In this document: one piece after another, positions 27,152-36,108 of the stretch
How positions within the stretch are numbered: the stretch's first letter is position 1
How the letters are laid out: every line of letters begins with the position of its first letter
Assembly (NCBI GenBank): GCA_049276455.1
Contig: JBASWL010000200.1
Span: 14,798-78,797, forward strand
Direction of reading: 5' to 3'
Length of the DNA stretch: 64,000 bases
From: Georgfuchsia sp049276455
Lineage (GTDB): Bacteria > Pseudomonadota > Gammaproteobacteria > Burkholderiales > Rhodocyclaceae
Program-made: the position numbers and the translations under genes
Notes under the pieces: model-generated
Seen by the model: only the letters and a program-made list of their open reading frames with translations
What the model was told of the DNA's origin: nothing
The model's database searches: none

Positions 27152-28232
27152 GGGCGGATACCAATGCCAGGACAGAGGAATAGCTGATCAGGGAGCTGCG
27201 TTGGCCGACTGGCGCAATTTCCCCTGCAGAATAGGCGCCGATCAGGGGCATGCCGGGAAATTGTTCGCACACCAGCGCAGTATCTCGATCATGTCCCTGA
27301 TAGAAATACGGGCCGCGACCAATGCAGGAGAACATCAGGCCGAAAGCCGGCGCAGCGCCACTTTCGGTGGCAAGTCTGGCCACGGTTGCATTCATGTCGT
27401 GTTCTGCGCTCACTGGATCGCGCAGCACCCACCACAGGATGCTGTGCAGCGGCAAGGGTGCCGCCAGGGTGACCGAGCGCTCGTCACGGTTAACGCGCAG
27501 TATCGGCAGCAGGGTGTAGCGGCCATCTTTCAAGGCAGCAACGGGATCGATGCCTGACTCTGGCAGGGCGGCAAAAATGCGTTGCGGTGGCATCGTATCA
27601 AGCTGGCGGATATCCGGATCAAGATGTCGCAACAGGCTGTCGAGCGCACTTTCTTCGCCGAGTTGAAGGATTTCGAAGCTATCGCTGTCGGTAACTTCGA
27701 GCGGCGGGGTCAAGGCCTGAATGCCGCGTGAGACGCCGATCCGCAATTGTCCGCCATGCAGTGCTGTCTCAATGCGCCCACTGTCGGCTACCTTGCCCTG
27801 TGTCCACACCTGCCCTTCGGTTTCTCCTTCTCCGTCGGTGGCGAGAGTGCCAAACCGCTGTTGGCCATCAGCGATCCAGGCCGCATTGGTATGTGATGGC
27901 TGGACAAGGCTGAGCCGGACATCGTCGTTGCGCGGCAGCCCAAGGCTGACCGAGTCGCACAGCACCAGGGCGGCGGCAGCGGGTTGATCCAGCGCCCAGG
28001 CTTTCTCGGTAAACAAGCCGGGAACAGTGCAGCCGCTGACCTGAATGCAGTTTGCAGCGCGCGATGCGGCGCTGACGGCAGGTTGCGCATGCCGCGCGAA
28101 ATGGCCGGAGAGCAGCAGGATCAGGCTGTGCGCATACTCGCTGCCGGCACAGGCGAGCGCATCCTTGACTGCGATGGCGGCGAGATCAGGCAGTGCATGA
28201 TCGTTGGCAGCAAAGCCTGTGGCGATTCTCAT
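27144..28232 (-). CDS. FIST-domain sensory protein
   Basis: A 362-residue cytoplasmic protein with the FIST N domain (LLLSGHFA, VSGCTVPGLFTE) and FIST C domain (YFYQGHDRDTALVCEQFPG and GAYSAGEIAP near the end). FIST domains are proposed small-ligand sensors, often joined to signalling domains; this one is stand-alone. The start is set at the ATG overlapping the nth stop (ATGA); an ATG 27 nt upstream lies inside nth. The run rnfB-nth-FIST-DUF1841 has 4-nt and 8-nt overlaps, so expression is probably coupled. Confidence 0.88.
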   Translation of the reverse strand: MRIATGFAANDHALPDLAAIAVKDALACAGSEYAHSLILLLSGHFARHAQPAVSAASRAANCIQVSGCTVPGLFTEKAWALDQPAAAALVLCDSVSLGLPRNDDVRLSLVQPSHTNAAWIADGQQRFGTLATDGEGETEGQVWTQGKVADSGRIETALHGGQLRIGVSRGIQALTPPLEVTDSDSFEILQLGEESALDSLLRHLDPDIRQLDTMPPQRIFAALPESGIDPVAALKDGRYTLLPILRVNRDERSVTLAAPLPLHSILWWVLRDPVSAEHDMNATVARLATESGAAPAFGLMFSCIGRGPYFYQGHDRDTALVCEQFPGMPLIGAYSAGEIAPVGQRSSLISYSSVLALVSAHV

Positions 28233-28864
28233 ACGATGGTTTTTTTCTTGAATTCGCACAGGTCAAGAATGACACAATGCGGGCAGTCCGGGTTGCGCGC
28301 CTTGCACACGTAGCGGCCGTGCAGGATCAGCCAGTGATGGGCATTCACCTTGTATTCGGTGGGCACAACCTTGTTCAGCTTGTCCTCGACTTCGCGCACA
28401 TCCTTGCCCGGTGCCAGTCCGGTACGGTTGGCGAGACGGAAAATATGTGTATCCACGGCAATGGTCGGCTCACCGAAAATCGTGTTGAGAATCACATTGG
28501 CAGTCTTGCGGCCGACGCCGGGTAACGCTTCGAGGGCCTCGCGATCATGCGGCACCTTGCCGCCATGCCGTTCCAGCAGCAGGCGTGACAGACTCACCAC
28601 ATTCTTGGCCTTGGTGTGATAGAGGCCGATGGTCTGGATGTATTCCTCCAGACCTTCGACGCCCAGCGCGACGATGGACTCGGGTGTGGGATGGGCGCGG
28701 AACAGTGGCCGCGAGGCGCGATTGACGCCCTTGTCAGTGGCTTGTGCCGAGAGCACCACGGCCACCAGCAATTGGTAGGGCGTCTTGTAGACGAGTTCTG
28801 TGGTGGGTGCAGGATCGCTCGTGGCGAGGCGGGCAAAAATTTCAGCGCGTTTGTTGTTATTCAT
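28229..28864 (-). CDS. nth: Endonuclease III (DNA glycosylase/AP lyase)
   Basis: Nth removes oxidised pyrimidines and cleaves at the abasic site. The helix-hairpin-helix LPGVGRKTANVIL contains the catalytic Lys, VDTHIFRLANR contains the catalytic Asp, and the 4Fe-4S loop is C-x6-C-x2-C-x5-C (CKARNPDCPHCVILDLC). Length 211 is standard. Start and stop overlap rnfB and the FIST gene by four bases each, a common betaproteobacterial arrangement. Confidence 0.97.
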   Translation of the reverse strand: MNNNKRAEIFARLATSDPAPTTELVYKTPYQLLVAVVLSAQATDKGVNRASRPLFRAHPTPESIVALGVEGLEEYIQTIGLYHTKAKNVVSLSRLLLERHGGKVPHDREALEALPGVGRKTANVILNTIFGEPTIAVDTHIFRLANRTGLAPGKDVREVEDKLNKVVPTEYKVNAHHWLILHGRYVCKARNPDCPHCVILDLCEFKKKTIV

Positions 28865-29532
28865 CGGGAGGATTTCTGCGCTGCTTGCTTGGTGCGCGCA
28901 ATGGCCGCCGCAATCAGCGCCCGCTTTTGTTCTGCAGCACTGTCTGGCACCGAACGTTTGGCGGCGGCTCTTGCAGCGAGCCGCTCATCATGTTCGCGTT
29001 GTTCGCGTTCGAGACGAAACAGGTGGAATTGATAGCGCGCCCGCGCGGCGTCGGCAGCGGCTTTCTCTTCGGCTGTCATGTCGTAGTTGGTACGTTCCCT
29101 GCGGGGATCATCCGGCTGTGCGACCTGGAGCAAATCAATGCAATCGACCGGGCAGGGCGGGATGCATAACTCGCATCCCGTGCATTGTTCTGTGATGACG
29201 GTGTGCATCAGTTTGCTCGCGCCGACGATGGCATCTACCGGACACGCCTGTATGCACAAGGTGCAGCCGATGCACAGGTTTTCGTCGATTTTTACGACCT
29301 GCTTCGGCATTTCCACGCCATGTTTGGGCGAAAGCGGAATGTACTTGCGGCCGAGCAAAGCGGCCAGTCGATGGATGCCCGCAGCGCCGCCGGGTGGACA
29401 CTGATTGATGTCGGCCTCGCCATTTGCGATTGCCTCGGCATACGGCTTGCAGGCAGGATAGCCGCAGCGCTGGCACTGTGTCTGTGGCAGAAGCGCGTCG
29501 ATTTTCTGGGCGTGCGGCAAGGTTTCCGGCAC
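28861..29532 (-). CDS. rnfB: Rnf/Rsx electron transport complex subunit B (ferredoxin)
   Basis: A polyferredoxin of the RnfB/RsxB family, 223 residues. It has an N-terminal Fe-S domain (CQRCGYPACKPYAE and a later CPPGG) and two 4Fe-4S ferredoxin motifs (CIGCTLCIQACP and CTGCELCIPPCP), then a charged helical tail. The N-terminal membrane anchor of gammaproteobacterial RnfB is absent, and no other rnf genes are nearby. It may therefore act as a soluble electron donor, for example to the Fe-S cluster of Nth or to other partners, rather than as part of an Rnf pump. That last point is inference from context. Confidence 0.92.
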   Translation of the reverse strand: MPETLPHAQKIDALLPQTQCQRCGYPACKPYAEAIANGEADINQCPPGGAAGIHRLAALLGRKYIPLSPKHGVEMPKQVVKIDENLCIGCTLCIQACPVDAIVGASKLMHTVITEQCTGCELCIPPCPVDCIDLLQVAQPDDPRRERTNYDMTAEEKAAADAARARYQFHLFRLEREQREHDERLAARAAAKRSVPDSAAEQKRALIAAAIARTKQAAQKSSR

Positions 29533-29789
29533 TTTACGCCTTGCAACGATCCGGATTTGGCCGGCAACGCATCTTGCGGGAATTGATGAGAGGAGTTCTG
29601 GTCATGACGGCGCGCGAATGGAAAGCACTCGATTATCCTATAGCCACAACGCTGCCACAACCAGCGCAAATATCCAATGGACGGGCGAACGCAGTCGCAT
29701 GCATGGGAAGAGTTTCGCTGGATTATGCGGGCAGCAGTATGATGCAGAGGCTGGAATGGTTGCCATGATGTTTGACGAGAAGGGAATCC

Positions 29790-31334
29790 GTGCAGTTGAT
29801 CAAAACTCTGGGGCATTTATTCGGAGCGCTCCGCTCCGTGCTGTACCGGTTGACCGAGCATTATTTTCTGTTCCCCATCTTCGCCGTGCTGATGCTGGGC
29901 GTGATCTGGGGCACGACCTGGAATTTGATCACGGTCGAACGCAATAGCTCCGAACTCGCCGCGGCGGGGGCGACCCGGGAACTGGCCGAGACCTACGAGG
30001 CGCAGATGGTGCGGGCATTACGTGAAATCGACCAGACCCTCAAGTTCGTCAAGTACGCTTACGAGCAGGAACGGAAGAAAAGCCGGACAATCCTTGGGGA
30101 TTTGAAGGTCAGGGCGCTGTTGCCTCCTGATCTGCTGTTCTCGGTCAGCATCGCGGACAGTGCGGGCAAGATCGTGGCCAGCACCCGGCCGGCGGAGGCT
30201 ATAGGCGCAGCCCACCTTGATGTCTTCGGCGGCTGTCTTCGCTACACCGATGAGTTCGTCGTCAGCTTGCCCTGGAAGAGAGAAAAATCGGGAGAGTGGG
30301 CTTTGTGCTTCAGCCGCCGCTTGACCGATGCCGACGGGACGTTTGCTGGCGTCGTGATGGTGACGGTCGATGCCGCACATTTTACGAGCGGCTATGAGCC
30401 GTCGAAACTCGGCGAGCATGGCGTGCTTGGACTGCTGGGTACGGACGGCGTGTTTCGCGTGAGGCGCACGGGTGATGTGGTCTCTGCGGGGGGCAGTGCG
30501 GATTTCGCCACGATGGTGACACATGAGGATGATGAAAACTTTGCGTCTGTAATCTCGGCGAACCCATGGGATGGCGTGCGGCGTTATACCGACGCGCGGA
30601 AGATATACGATTTCCCGCTCGCCGTGATTGTGGGGCTGTCCGAGGCTGAACAACTGGCGGAGGCGCATCGCAACATGCGCAACTACCAATGGCGCGCAGT
30701 ACTTGGCAGCGCCCTGCTGATCCTGGTGATCACGCTGCTGTGGCGCATGAGCCGGCAACTGGCGCTGGTGCGGCAGCATGAGGCTGACGTCAAAGTGGCC
30801 TATGCCAAAAAGGTTGAATACCTTGCCTATCACGATGGCCTGACCGGGCTGCCGAATCGCAGTTTTTTCGGCAAATTGCTCGATCAGAGCATTAGCCAGG
30901 CGCGCCGCTACAAGCGGCAACTGGCGGTGCTGTTTCTTGACCTCGACTGCTTCAAGCAGATCAATGACATGCTCGGCCATGATGCCGGCGACGAATTGCT
31001 GAAAGAGGTGGCCGTCAGGCTGAAGGACTGTCTGCGCGACAGCGACACTGTTGCCCGTCTCGGTGGCGACGAATTCGTGGTGTTGATACCGGAACTGGAG
31101 GACAAAAAATCTGTGGCGACCACTGCCCGGAAAATGTTGCTTGCCATCGCCAGACCCTTCAATCTGCTCGGACAGGAGCATACCGTCACGGTGAGCATCG
31201 GCATCAGCGTGTATCCGCAGGATGGGGTGGACGAGCAAATGCTGAAGAAAAACGCCGACATTGCGATGTACTGGGCCAAGGAAGAAGGCAGGAACAACTT
31301 CCGGTTTTATTCCGAGAAGCCGAATGCGAATTAG
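29790..31334 (+). CDS. Membrane diguanylate cyclase with periplasmic sensor domain
   Basis: The protein has an N-terminal membrane helix (FLFPIFAVLMLGVIWGTTW), a periplasmic Cache-like sensor of about 240 residues, a second membrane helix (AVLGSALLILVITLLW) and a GGDEF domain with ARLGGDEFVVLIPEL, so it should make c-di-GMP in response to an external signal. The active site GGDEF is intact; an RxxD inhibitory site is not obvious where expected. No EAL domain follows. Start candidates are TTG 29772, GTG 29790 and TTG 29796; GTG at 29790 follows AGAAGGGA closely and is preferred with low certainty. It is convergent with the periplasmic protein gene at 31345. Confidence 0.9.
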   Translation: MQLIKTLGHLFGALRSVLYRLTEHYFLFPIFAVLMLGVIWGTTWNLITVERNSSELAAAGATRELAETYEAQMVRALREIDQTLKFVKYAYEQERKKSRTILGDLKVRALLPPDLLFSVSIADSAGKIVASTRPAEAIGAAHLDVFGGCLRYTDEFVVSLPWKREKSGEWALCFSRRLTDADGTFAGVVMVTVDAAHFTSGYEPSKLGEHGVLGLLGTDGVFRVRRTGDVVSAGGSADFATMVTHEDDENFASVISANPWDGVRRYTDARKIYDFPLAVIVGLSEAEQLAEAHRNMRNYQWRAVLGSALLILVITLLWRMSRQLALVRQHEADVKVAYAKKVEYLAYHDGLTGLPNRSFFGKLLDQSISQARRYKRQLAVLFLDLDCFKQINDMLGHDAGDELLKEVAVRLKDCLRDSDTVARLGGDEFVVLIPELEDKKSVATTARKMLLAIARPFNLLGQEHTVTVSIGISVYPQDGVDEQMLKKNADIAMYWAKEEGRNNFRFYSEKPNAN

Positions 31335-31344
31335 CGTAGCGAGT

Positions 31345-31785
31345 TCAGGGCGAAATTTTCAACACCTTCACGCTGCTATCGAGTTCACTCTTGTCGATAT
31401 AGCCGATGGCGGCGAGGTTCTCGCCAAGGAATTTTTTTACCTCGCTGTTATTTTGCATTTCCCGCGGCGGTGATCCCCGGCAGGTAAAGATGATTTTCGA
31501 CCAGTAGGCCTTGATCTGCGCGGCTGACTTGCCGGCAACGGCAGCATAGAACTCGTCGCGCGCAGCCGAACCTTCAACCTGATCGATGGGTATGGCTTGG
31601 CTGCCATCGGGGAAGCGGCTGGTCTTGCCGAGGAAAATATCCGTCACCTGATTCTTGGTCAGCGTCGTCAATGAGCTCCTGGTCGAGACCACCGCCACCA
31701 CTTCCGCCATCGCCGATGCCGCGCACAAACTCAAGGCTAATGTAGCGGCAACCAGAGGTTTGACGAAGCGCATGATCGGTTGCAT
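31345..31785 (-). CDS. Small periplasmic PstS-like substrate-binding protein
   Basis: A 146-residue exported protein with a signal peptide (MRFVKPLVAATLALSLCAASAMA-type start). The mature part resembles one lobe of PstS-like binding proteins: LTKNQVTDIFLGKTSRFPDGS and EFYAAVAGKSAAQIKAYWSK are typical of this short family (PBP-like domain). The ligand is unknown; phosphate is only a guess. Its ATG shares a base with the TGA of the porin gene (TGATG), and no separate SD is visible, so translation is likely coupled. The pair faces the diguanylate cyclase gene. Confidence 0.8.
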   Translation of the reverse strand: MQPIMRFVKPLVAATLALSLCAASAMAEVVAVVSTRSSLTTLTKNQVTDIFLGKTSRFPDGSQAIPIDQVEGSAARDEFYAAVAGKSAAQIKAYWSKIIFTCRGSPPREMQNNSEVKKFLGENLAAIGYIDKSELDSSVKVLKISP

Positions 31786-32900
31786 CAAAAGACGAAATCG
31801 AGCGCGAGGCTGATCAGGTTGACCGCACTGTTTGGTTTGAAACCCGGCTGCTGGTTGGCGAAAAACGCATCAATACCTCCGTGGCGCTGGATATGGTCGA
31901 ACTGCAATTTAAGATCGGTATTTTTCGCGAAGTCCCAACGCAGGCCAGCGGTAGACGTGTCCTGGTCAATGAAGGTAGGAAGGCCCAGCGAGCCGGCGTC
32001 GGTCATGTAGCTGCGGGCATAGCCGAGATAAGGCGTGAAATTCCCGGTGCGAATGCCGCCGACGGCATACCAGCCGTAGAAGAGACCTTCCAGCGCATCC
32101 GCGTTTCTGACGCGCTCCGCGGACACAAACCACGGCCCCGGATCGTAGCTCGCGCCGAAGGTGGTGAGCGTCTGCGGGGAGCTGACGAAGATGTCGCTGA
32201 ATGTGAAGCGCAGTTTCTGATGGCTGGCATGCAAGGTCAAGGCGCCGTATTCGATGGTATCGGCAACCCCGCGCAGTTTTCTGATGTCGAAGTTGATATC
32301 GCCCGGCACTTTTGAATCATAGTTGCCCATGAACATCTGTACCGTATTCGTCACTTCGCCGACACGGAAGCGATAGGACGTATCGACGCCATCGCTGTGG
32401 GTGACGGGAAGATGGGCGTAGAGTTCCCACGGGAAGCGCACAAAGGGCAGGGCGTAGCCGACATTCAGCGAATCGGAATACATGTAGGTCGGCAGCGCGA
32501 TCCGTCCCGCGCGGACGCTGAAATCCGGCGTGAACTGGTATTTGACATTGGCCCATTCGACGTAAGGGGTGAAGGTCGAGTCATATTGGTATTGCGACAC
32601 AACCTGAACGATGGCAGACAGTTTGTCGCTGAAATTCGCGGTGACTTGTGCGCCCAGCTTGGTGTCCGCCGTCGCGCTCCAGCGTCCGCTGAAACCAGCC
32701 CCCTTGGGTTGGTAGGCGTTGCTGATGAAATCAGCTTGATCGTCGCTGGAGCGGACTACGCCCAGGGTGCCGAAGCCGTGCAACGAAAACATCGGCGTAT
32801 TTGCATCGTCCGCATTCGCCCCGGCCACGGGCAACAACACACACAGGACGATGGCAATTCCTTTGGCGAGATGCGAGCCACGTTTACCGAAATATTTCAC
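31785..32900 (-). CDS. Outer-membrane porin-like protein
   Basis: A beta-barrel protein of about 371 residues. With GTG at 32900 as the start, SD AAGGGGG lies 10 nt upstream and the protein begins with a clear signal peptide (KGIAIVLCVLLPVAGANA). The ATG at 32987 would add 29 hydrophilic residues and seems wrong. The mature chain has alternating amphipathic strands, FSLHGFGTLGVVRS at the start and a C-terminal ...SLALDFVF ending in Phe, the outer-membrane targeting signal. It is coupled to the PstS-like gene. The solute is unknown. Confidence 0.82.
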   Translation of the reverse strand: MKYFGKRGSHLAKGIAIVLCVLLPVAGANADDANTPMFSLHGFGTLGVVRSSDDQADFISNAYQPKGAGFSGRWSATADTKLGAQVTANFSDKLSAIVQVVSQYQYDSTFTPYVEWANVKYQFTPDFSVRAGRIALPTYMYSDSLNVGYALPFVRFPWELYAHLPVTHSDGVDTSYRFRVGEVTNTVQMFMGNYDSKVPGDINFDIRKLRGVADTIEYGALTLHASHQKLRFTFSDIFVSSPQTLTTFGASYDPGPWFVSAERVRNADALEGLFYGWYAVGGIRTGNFTPYLGYARSYMTDAGSLGLPTFIDQDTSTAGLRWDFAKNTDLKLQFDHIQRHGGIDAFFANQQPGFKPNSAVNLISLALDFVF

Positions 32901-33045
32901 CAGCTGCCATCCCCCTTTGTGGCGATGTGCCGTTGGCACGGCTATACCCTCACAGAACCCTGATTGCATTTCGATAAAATTACCCATGTTTAGCTCATGG
33001 TAATGCCAGTCTAGCCCTGTGTGCCGGGCAATACAATGCTGTATG

Positions 33046-34080
33046 TCAAGGTACAGGATTGGAACGCAAGGCGGAAACGCACTCGCCGACCAGTGCCGGG
33101 CCGCGATAGATCATGCCGCTGTAGAACTGCACCAGCGTTGCGCCGGCTTCGATCTTGGCGCGGGCGCCGGCACCGTCGGTAATGCCGCCGACGCCGATGA
33201 TGGGCAGTTCGTTGGCGAGAGCCGAGGCCAGTTTCCTTATCACGGCGGTCGACTTGTCGAACAGTGGCGCTCCGGAAAGGCCGCCGCTTTCCTTGGCTTG
33301 CGGCATATTTTCCACGCCGGAACGGCCGAGGGTGGTGTTGGTGGCGATGACCCCGTCAATATGATGGCGGCGCAATGCACCGGCGATATGGGTGATCTGG
33401 ATGTCGTCGAGGTCAGGCGCAATTTTCAGCACTAACGGTACGTAGCGGCCATGCCGGTCTGCCAGAGCAGCTTGGCGGGTTTTTAAAGCGCCGAGCAGGG
33501 CTTCCAACTCAGCTTCACCCTGCAATTGACGCAGGTTCACCGTGTTGGGACTCGAAATATTGATCGCCACATAGCTGGCGTGCGAATACACCTTGTCGAG
33601 ACAGAAAAGGTAATCGTCGGCAGCACGCTCGATTGGCGTATCGAAATTCTTGCCGATATTGATGCCGAGGATGCCCTTGAAATTGGCGGCGGCGACATTG
33701 CGCAGCAGCGCATCGACACCTTGGTTGTTGAAGCCGAGCCGGTTGATGACGGCCTGCTTTTCGGGCAGGCGGAACATGCGCGGTTTCGGGTTGCCCGGTT
33801 GCGGCCGTGGTGTTACCGTGCCAACTTCAATGAAGCCGAAGCCGAGTTTGCCCCATGCCTCGATGCATTCGCCATTTTTATCAACCCCGGCGGCGAGACC
33901 TACGGGGTTGGGGAAGGTCAGGCCCATTGCCTGTACCTGCCGGCCGGTGGCTTTGGTAATGGGTAGCAAGCCCAATGAGTTCAAACGTTTGAGTCCGAAG
34001 ATCGTCATTTCATGGGCGGTTTCGGCATCCAGCGCGAACAGCAGCGGACGGATCAGGCAGTAGGGGGGTATTAGTGACAT
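33046..34080 (-). CDS. pyrD: Dihydroorotate dehydrogenase (quinone), class 2
   Basis: PyrD oxidises dihydroorotate to orotate with membrane quinone as acceptor in pyrimidine synthesis. The N-terminal helix segment for membrane association, PVGLAAGVDKNGECIEAWGKLGFGFIEVGTVTPRPQPGN-type region, INISSPNTVNLRQLQ with the class 2 catalytic Ser, and IIGVGGITDG are present. Length 344 is normal. It stands alone, divergent from kup. Confidence 0.97.
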   Translation of the reverse strand: MSLIPPYCLIRPLLFALDAETAHEMTIFGLKRLNSLGLLPITKATGRQVQAMGLTFPNPVGLAAGVDKNGECIEAWGKLGFGFIEVGTVTPRPQPGNPKPRMFRLPEKQAVINRLGFNNQGVDALLRNVAAANFKGILGINIGKNFDTPIERAADDYLFCLDKVYSHASYVAINISSPNTVNLRQLQGEAELEALLGALKTRQAALADRHGRYVPLVLKIAPDLDDIQITHIAGALRRHHIDGVIATNTTLGRSGVENMPQAKESGGLSGAPLFDKSTAVIRKLASALANELPIIGVGGITDGAGARAKIEAGATLVQFYSGMIYRGPALVGECVSALRSNPVP

Positions 34081-34214
34081 AGGTGTGGATTTTACTTGGC
34101 GTGCGGCACTTGTTGTTTTGAACCAGCGAATTTGCTGCGATGCGCAAATAATGCAGCACCCTGTGGGCGAACTGGTGTAGGGTTACGCCCCAATTTGTTT
34201 CCTTGATTTGGCGG

Positions 34215-36098
34215 ATGTCACAAAACACAGAATTTCGCGATCAGCGTCTTGCGCCTCTTGCCCTGGCGGCACTGGGCGTGGTCTATGGCGATATCGGTAC
34301 CAGTCCGCTCTATGCGGTAAAGGAAGTCTTTGCCGGCCATCATCCGGTACCGATCACGCCCGACAACGTGATCGGCATACTTTCGATTTTGTTCTGGGCG
34401 CTGATGATGGTAGTGACGCTGAAGTACGTCACTTTCATGTTGAACGCCAACAACAAGGGCGAGGGCGGGACCATGTCCCTGATGGCACTGGCATTGCGCA
34501 ATTCGGAAGACCATCCACGCCGTCGCCAGATCGTGATCATTCTCGGCCTGTTCGGTGCGGCCCTGTTTTTTGGTGATGGAGTCATTACTCCGGCCATTTC
34601 GGTGCTGTCAGCGGTCGAAGGGCTGAATATCATTGCACCATCCTTTGATGATTTCGTTGTTCCCATCACGCTCACTGTGCTGGTCGCACTATTCCTGATC
34701 CAGCGCCATGGCACTGCAAGTATCGGATTCCTGTTCGGCCCTGTAATGCTGCTCTGGTTTGGCAGTCTGGCGATCATGGGGATTTTCAACATCGTCGAGC
34801 ACCCGTCTGTCTTGAAGGCGCTCAGCCCCTATTACGGCCTGAATTTTCTGGCCGAGCATCCGCTCATGGGCTATCTTTCGCTCGGTGCCGTGGTGTTGGT
34901 GCTGACCGGCGCCGAGGCCCTGTATGCCGACATGGGACATTTCGGGCAAAAGCCGATACGAATAGTTTGGCTCGGCTTTGTTCTGCCCGCGCTGATGCTC
35001 AACTATCTGGGGCAGGGTGCGTTGCTGCTCGCCAATCCTGAAATGATCGACAATCCTTTCTATCGCATGGCGCCCGAGTGGGCCTTGTACCCACTGCTGG
35101 CACTGGCGACGCTGGCAACTGTCATTGCCTCGCAGGCGGTAATCACCGGCGCCTATTCGGTTACGCTGCAGGCGATACAGCTCGGTTATGTGCCTCGCCT
35201 TGAAGTACAGCACACGTCGGAAAAACAGATTGGGCAAATTTACCTGCCGATGGTTAATTGGCTGCTGCTGGGATGCGTGATCGCGCTGGTGGTCGGTTTT
35301 GGTTCATCGAGCAAGCTGGCCTCGGCCTATGGCGTTGCCGTTACCTGCACCATGCTGATTGATACACTGTTGGCCTATGTCGTGACGCGTTGGCTGTGGG
35401 GATGGAGTCCATGGCGCGCATTCTTCGGAACGCTACCGTTCCTTCTTGTCGATATTGCATTTTTCACGGCAAATATCAGCAAAGTAAAGGTAGGCGGCTG
35501 GTTCCCGCTGGTGTTTGGCGTCCTGATGTTTACCCTGCTGGTGACCTGGAAACGGGGGCGCACCCTGTTGCAGAAGCGCCTGGCGCAGGATGCCATCGAT
35601 CTTGATCCCTTCATTACCAGTCTCGGCTACGGTGGCATGACGCGGGTTGAGGGTACGGCGGTTTTCCTCTGCTCCAATCCGAAGGGGGTGCCGCAGGCAA
35701 TGCTTCACAGCCTCAAGCATTACAAGACTCTCCACGATCGTGTGGTGCTGGTTTCGGTCACCATTCTCGATGTGCCTTATGTCGCCGATTCGCAGCGAGT
35801 AGTCGTAGAACAGCTGCCCAATAATTTCTGGCGCGTGAAAATATTTTACGGTTTCAAGGGTGAAATCGATCTGCCGAATGCGCTGGAATGGTGTGCAGAA
35901 CAAGGTCTCGAATTCGACATGATGGACACTTCCTTCTTCCTCGGCCGCGAAACCCTGATCCCGCGGCTGGATAGCGAAATGCCCTACTGGCAGGAAAAAC
36001 TATTCATTGCCTTGTTCCGCAACGCCGGCAGCGTGGCCAGTTTCTTCAAGCTGCCGCCCAATCGCGTGATTGAACTGGGCACTCAGGTAGTCATGTAA
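34215..36098 (+). CDS. kup: Low-affinity potassium transporter Kup
   Basis: A K+/H+ symporter with about 12 membrane helices and a C-terminal cytoplasmic domain, 627 residues. Family marks are GVVYGDIGTSPLYAVKE at the start, FFGDGVITPAISVLSAVEG and ADMGHFGQKPI. The start at 34215 (MSQNTEF) is chosen over an upstream TTG at 34203. The patatin-like gene follows after 10 nt, so they may be cotranscribed. No riboswitch-like structure was recognised in the 134 nt before it. Confidence 0.96.
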   Translation: MSQNTEFRDQRLAPLALAALGVVYGDIGTSPLYAVKEVFAGHHPVPITPDNVIGILSILFWALMMVVTLKYVTFMLNANNKGEGGTMSLMALALRNSEDHPRRRQIVIILGLFGAALFFGDGVITPAISVLSAVEGLNIIAPSFDDFVVPITLTVLVALFLIQRHGTASIGFLFGPVMLLWFGSLAIMGIFNIVEHPSVLKALSPYYGLNFLAEHPLMGYLSLGAVVLVLTGAEALYADMGHFGQKPIRIVWLGFVLPALMLNYLGQGALLLANPEMIDNPFYRMAPEWALYPLLALATLATVIASQAVITGAYSVTLQAIQLGYVPRLEVQHTSEKQIGQIYLPMVNWLLLGCVIALVVGFGSSSKLASAYGVAVTCTMLIDTLLAYVVTRWLWGWSPWRAFFGTLPFLLVDIAFFTANISKVKVGGWFPLVFGVLMFTLLVTWKRGRTLLQKRLAQDAIDLDPFITSLGYGGMTRVEGTAVFLCSNPKGVPQAMLHSLKHYKTLHDRVVLVSVTILDVPYVADSQRVVVEQLPNNFWRVKIFYGFKGEIDLPNALEWCAEQGLEFDMMDTSFFLGRETLIPRLDSEMPYWQEKLFIALFRNAGSVASFFKLPPNRVIELGTQVVM

Positions 36099-36108
36099 GA
36101 CTCATCAC

